DNA from: an uncultured Acidimicrobiales bacterium
GTDB lineage: Bacteria; Actinomycetota; Acidimicrobiia; Acidimicrobiales; UBA10347
DNA length: 8,045 nucleotides
Assembly (NCBI GenBank): GCA_937942965.1
Contig: CALDGN010000418.1
Span: forward strand, 1 to 8,045
Reading direction: 5' to 3'
Translations under genes and position numbers: made by a program
In this document: positions 6,265 through 8,045 of the stretch, one piece after another
Position numbering within the stretch: position 1 is the stretch's first letter
How the letters are laid out: each line of letters starts with the position of its first letter
Notes under the pieces: model-generated
What the model saw: only the letters and a program-made list of their open reading frames with translations
Databases searched by the model: none
What the model was told of the DNA's origin: nothing

Positions 6265-7187
6265 CAGGCGGCCAGCTCGGTGTGGGTGCCGCCGTGGTAC
6301 TGGACGGAATCGTGAGTCAAGGCCATGAAGACCTCTTCGAGCGAGCGACGTTCGGGAACGAGCGACGCAAGGGCAATGTCGTTGTCGCGGGCCAACACGC
6401 CGATCTCGGTCGAGGTAAGCCCGGCGACCCGGACCACGCCTCGCTCTTGCGATGTGATCTCGACTTCGTCGCCTCGCATGAGAGCGACCAGGTCATCGAT
6501 CTGGTCCGAGCGGACTTGGGTGGTCTCGCCCGCAGCCATCGCTCGCAGGTCGTCGGCGGAGACGTCCTCGATCAGGCGGCCTTGGCCGATGATCACGAAG
6601 TGCTCGGCCATCAGTTCCATCTCGCTCATGAGGTGCGACGACACGAAGACGGTGCGACCTTCCTTGGCCAGGTCTTGGAGCAAGTGGCGGATCCAGAGGA
6701 TGCCCTCGGGGTCGAGTCCGTTGACGGGCTCGTCGAGCATCACGACCTCGGGATCGCCGAGCAGTGCGGCGGCGATCCCAAGGCGCTGTCCCATGCCCAG
6801 GGAGAACCCGCCGCTGCGGCGCTTGGCGACGTCGCCCAGACCGACAAGGTCGAGCACGTGGTCGACCCGGGCGGTGCTGATGCCGTTGGTGACGGCCAGT
6901 GCCCGCAGGTGGTCATAGGCAGAGCGGCTGGGGTGCACGGCGCCGGCTTCGAGCAAGAAGCCGAGCGAGCTCAGGGGCAGCGCATGGTCGGCGAGGTTGC
7001 GTCCGCCGACGGTGGCAGTGCCTGACGTTGGGGCATCCAGCCCGAGAATCATGCGCATACTGGTCGACTTGCCGGCGCCGTTGGGGCCGAGAAAGCCGGT
7101 CACGATGCCGGGTTGAACGGTAAAGCTGAGGTTGTCGACGGCGAGCGTCTCGCCGTAGGCCTTGGTGAGGTTGGTGACTTCGATCAT
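6264..7187 (-). CDS. ABC transporter ATP-binding protein, DrrA/BcrA-like
   Basis: The product has 307 residues, TGA stop. Nucleotide-binding motifs are complete: Walker A GPNGAGKS (34-41) with Lys40, signature region SLGMGQRLG (129-137) in place of LSGGQ, Walker B VVMLDEP (148-154) with catalytic Glu153, and the switch His185 in SSH. In the Q-loop stretch GFLLEAGAVHP (76-86) the usual Gln is not evident; I recall this variant in related actinobacterial exporters. Residues from about 220 on form the C-terminal extension common in drug-export ATPases. It is the first gene of the operon, one base overlapping the permease. The ATG at 7187 gives the standard MIEVTNLTKAYG beginning; 19 extra in-frame upstream residues do not resemble the family. 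The family includes exporters for antibiotics and peptides; the substrate here is unknown. Confidence 0.93.
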   Translation of the reverse strand: MIEVTNLTKAYGETLAVDNLSFTVQPGIVTGFLGPNGAGKSTSMRMILGLDAPTSGTATVGGRNLADHALPLSSLGFLLEAGAVHPSRSAYDHLRALAVTNGISTARVDHVLDLVGLGDVAKRRSGGFSLGMGQRLGIAAALLGDPEVVMLDEPVNGLDPEGILWIRHLLQDLAKEGRTVFVSSHLMSEMELMAEHFVIIGQGRLIEDVSADDLRAMAAGETTQVRSDQIDDLVALMRGDEVEITSQERGVVRVAGLTSTEIGVLARDNDIALASLVPERRSLEEVFMALTHDSVQYHGGTHTELAA

Positions 7188-7240
7188 GTACCCATCTTGA
7201 AGATCTGGGGCACTTGGCGAATCCCACACCGGGAGGCTTC

Positions 7241-7266
7241 GCAACTACTCCCTGGGGAGTAGTTGC
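7241..7266. promoter_or_regulatory. Perfect palindrome, candidate operator of the ABC/two-component operon
   Basis: Two perfect 12-bp arms, GCAACTACTCCC and GGGAGTAGTTGC, flank a two-base centre (TG). The centre is about 66 bp upstream of the ATPase ATG at 7187 and about 117 bp upstream of the divergent small gene. It lacks a T-run and its loop is too short for a normal terminator, so a dimer-binding DNA site is more likely. A weak partial copy, AACTCCTGGGTTGC, lies at 7285-7298. The operon's own NarL-type regulator is the natural candidate to bind, which is inference from position. Confidence 0.65.
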
Positions 7267-7328
7267 CGTTGAGGTCGACGCGGAAACTCCTGGGTTGCAG
7301 TGATGGGGTTGTCCATATGTTCTGGACC

Positions 7329-7346
7329 TGAAGCACGAATGCTTCA
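7329..7346 (+). other. Small hairpin in the presumed 5' leader of the small gene
   Basis: TGAAGCA and TGCTTCA form a perfect 7-bp stem around the tetraloop CGAA, ending 12 bases before the AAGGAG site. No T-run follows, so it is not a standard terminator. It may protect the mRNA 5' end or tune translation, or be chance. Confidence 0.35.
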
Positions 7347-7370
7347 CGCCACCTCGCCAAGGAGTCCGAC

Positions 7371-7634
7371 ATGGCCAGCGCACTCTTTCTCACCGCATGG
7401 GCATCGAGCGGCGTCGCGACCGCTGCGTGCTGTGCCTCACCAGGACAGTCGAAGTGGGCGTGGGCGCCGATGGCGATGATCCTCGGGCCGCTCTTTCATT
7501 CGGTGGCAGCCGAACAGCGCCCGCAGGCTGAGCCGGACACCACCTTGCATTTCTCGGCTGACGAGGTCATCGACCTGTCCGAGATCCCGGCCGAGGTCAT
7601 GTGGCCCCACGCCGAGCATCGCCTCATCCCCTGA
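7371..7634 (+). CDS. small membrane protein of unknown function
   Basis: The product has 87 residues, TGA stop. I do not recognise a family. The case for a real gene is a strong AAGGAG ribosome site (7359-7364) six bases before the ATG, a sensible position between two transcription units, and protein-like composition. Residues 3-22 and about 29-47 are hydrophobic and could form a membrane hairpin, with a Cys-Cys pair at 20-21 between them. The tail (about 48-87) is polar and acidic, with EQR at 48-50 and a segment ADEVIDLSEIPAEV (63-76). Alternatively residues 1-19 could be a cleaved signal peptide. It is divergent from the ABC/two-component operon and shares its upstream region with the palindrome, so joint control is possible. 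Confidence 0.65.
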   Translation: MASALFLTAWASSGVATAACCASPGQSKWAWAPMAMILGPLFHSVAAEQRPQAEPDTTLHFSADEVIDLSEIPAEVMWPHAEHRLIP

Positions 7635-7688
7635 GCCACTTCTCTGACTGAGGCCCGATCTGGCGGGTCGCAACGAGTGCGCGCTGCG

Positions 7689-7694
7689 TAGCCT
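7689..7694 (+). promoter_or_regulatory. Candidate leaderless -10 element for the downstream oxidoreductase gene
   Basis: TAGCCT is followed by six bases (CAGGCC) and then the ATG at 7701, so it lies at -12 to -7 if transcription starts at the A of the ATG. No Shine-Dalgarno sequence is seen before the ATG, which fits a leaderless transcript. A convincing -35 is missing. Confidence 0.4.
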
Positions 7695-7700
7695 CAGGCC

Positions 7701-8045
7701 ATGACTGCACGATCTGCCCGTCCTTACGACATCGTCGTCTTCGGAGCCACGAGCTTCGTCGGCCAGATCATGTGCGACTACTTGGTCGAACGCCACGGAA
7801 CCGGCGGCGACCTTGCGTGGGCCATCGCCGGCCGCTCGCAACAAAAGCTCGATGCGATCTCGGCTGACGTTCCCCGGATCGTCGCCGATGCATCGTCCGC
7901 CGACGATATGGCTGCGCTTGCGGACTCATGCCGCTTGGTCATCTCGACGGTTGGCCCCTACGCCCTCTATGGCTCCGAGCTCGTTGCCGCGGTCGCCGCT
8001 GCCGGCACCGACTATGTCGATCTGACCGGCGAGCCCCAGTGGATG
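7701..8045 (+). CDS. saccharopine dehydrogenase-like NAD(P)-binding oxidoreductase (trans-acting enoyl reductase type), 3' truncated by window edge
   Basis: The frame is open from the ATG at 7701 to the end of the window, giving the first 115 residues of a protein that in this family is usually about 400 long. A Rossmann fold begins at once: YDIVVFGATSFVGQ (9-22) contains the nucleotide-binding GATSFVG (15-21), followed by the second strand WAIAGRS (40-46), whose Gly-Arg-Ser suggests NADP(H) preference. ISTVGPYALYG (81-91) and the TDYVDLTGE segment (103-111) are hallmarks of the group that includes mycobacterial trans-acting enoyl reductases and saccharopine dehydrogenase-like oxidoreductases. 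Mycobacterial relatives act in lipid synthesis; the substrate here cannot be told. It follows the small gene by 66 bp on the same strand but seems to have its own leaderless start. Confidence 0.88.
   Translation, partial: MTARSARPYDIVVFGATSFVGQIMCDYLVERHGTGGDLAWAIAGRSQQKLDAISADVPRIVADASSADDMAALADSCRLVISTVGPYALYGSELVAAVAAAGTDYVDLTGEPQWM

Larger units (their letters stand above)
7188..7370. other. Divergent intergenic region between the ABC operon and the small membrane-protein gene
   Basis: This 183-bp stretch has no coding signal. It holds the palindrome at 7241-7266, a partial copy at 7285-7298, a short hairpin at 7329-7346 and the AAGGAG site for the small gene. Promoters for both directions must lie here. 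The best + strand guess is TTGCAG (7295-7300) with TATGTT (7316-7321), but its 15-bp spacing is short. For the minus strand CAAGAT (7194-7199) sits at the leaderless -10 position of the ATPase gene. Both are weak. Confidence 0.5.

Noticed and set aside
6499..7187. Missing Q-loop Gln and altered LSGGQ (SLGMGQ) in the ATPase, considered as evidence of inactivation
   Set aside because: Walker A, Walker B Glu and the switch His are intact, and to my knowledge the same variants occur in functional DrrA/BcrA-like relatives.
7648..7697. Inverted repeat CTGAGGC/GCCTCAG after the small gene, considered as a terminator or operator
   Set aside because: The 7-bp arms are 36 nt apart and the second arm abuts the next start codon; no T-run.

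Overview
This is a GC-rich window with dense, mostly overlapping genes. Twin-arginine export, a NarL/LuxR-type two-component system with a HisKA_3 kinase, very short gene overlaps and apparently leaderless starts together suggest an actinobacterium. A lineage near Acidimicrobiia (Ilumatobacter-like) is my best guess, but that is inference from style, not a database match. I see no rRNA, tRNA, CRISPR array, transposase or phage gene. All genes look chromosomal and similar in composition.

Left block (1-2154): a probable extracytoplasmic flavin/heme redox module. The 3' part of an ApbE-type FAD:protein FMN transferase runs on the + strand. It meets a minus-strand pair tail to tail with a 23-nt overlap. 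The pair is a Tat-exported DUF2271 protein followed by a PepSY-type membrane protein with candidate heme-ligand histidines, and the two overlap by 8 nt. DUF2271 proteins usually carry an ApbE target motif (Asp-x-x-Ser/Thr-Gly-Ala-Thr). Here the aligned site keeps Ser, Ala and Thr but has lost Asp and Gly. The ApbE has Lys where the family usually has His just before its Asp-Pro-x-Thr-Gly motif. These paired deviations are the most interesting signal in the window.

Centre (2235-3437): a 400-residue alpha/beta hydrolase of unknown substrate on the minus strand. It has a GTG start and a -10-like hexamer placed as for a leaderless transcript.

Right-centre (3501-7187): a minus-strand operon of four genes in the order ABC ATPase, ABC-2 permease, sensor histidine kinase, response regulator. 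The junctions overlap by 1, 4 and 4 nt. A perfect palindrome of 12-bp arms sits 54-79 bp upstream of the ATPase start and is a good candidate operator for the encoded regulator. The layout suggests an envelope-stress or drug-export system that controls itself.

Right edge: a divergent small membrane-protein gene with a strong ribosome binding site, unknown in function, then the 5' part of a saccharopine-dehydrogenase-like (trans-acting enoyl reductase type) oxidoreductase that runs off the window, with another leaderless-type start.
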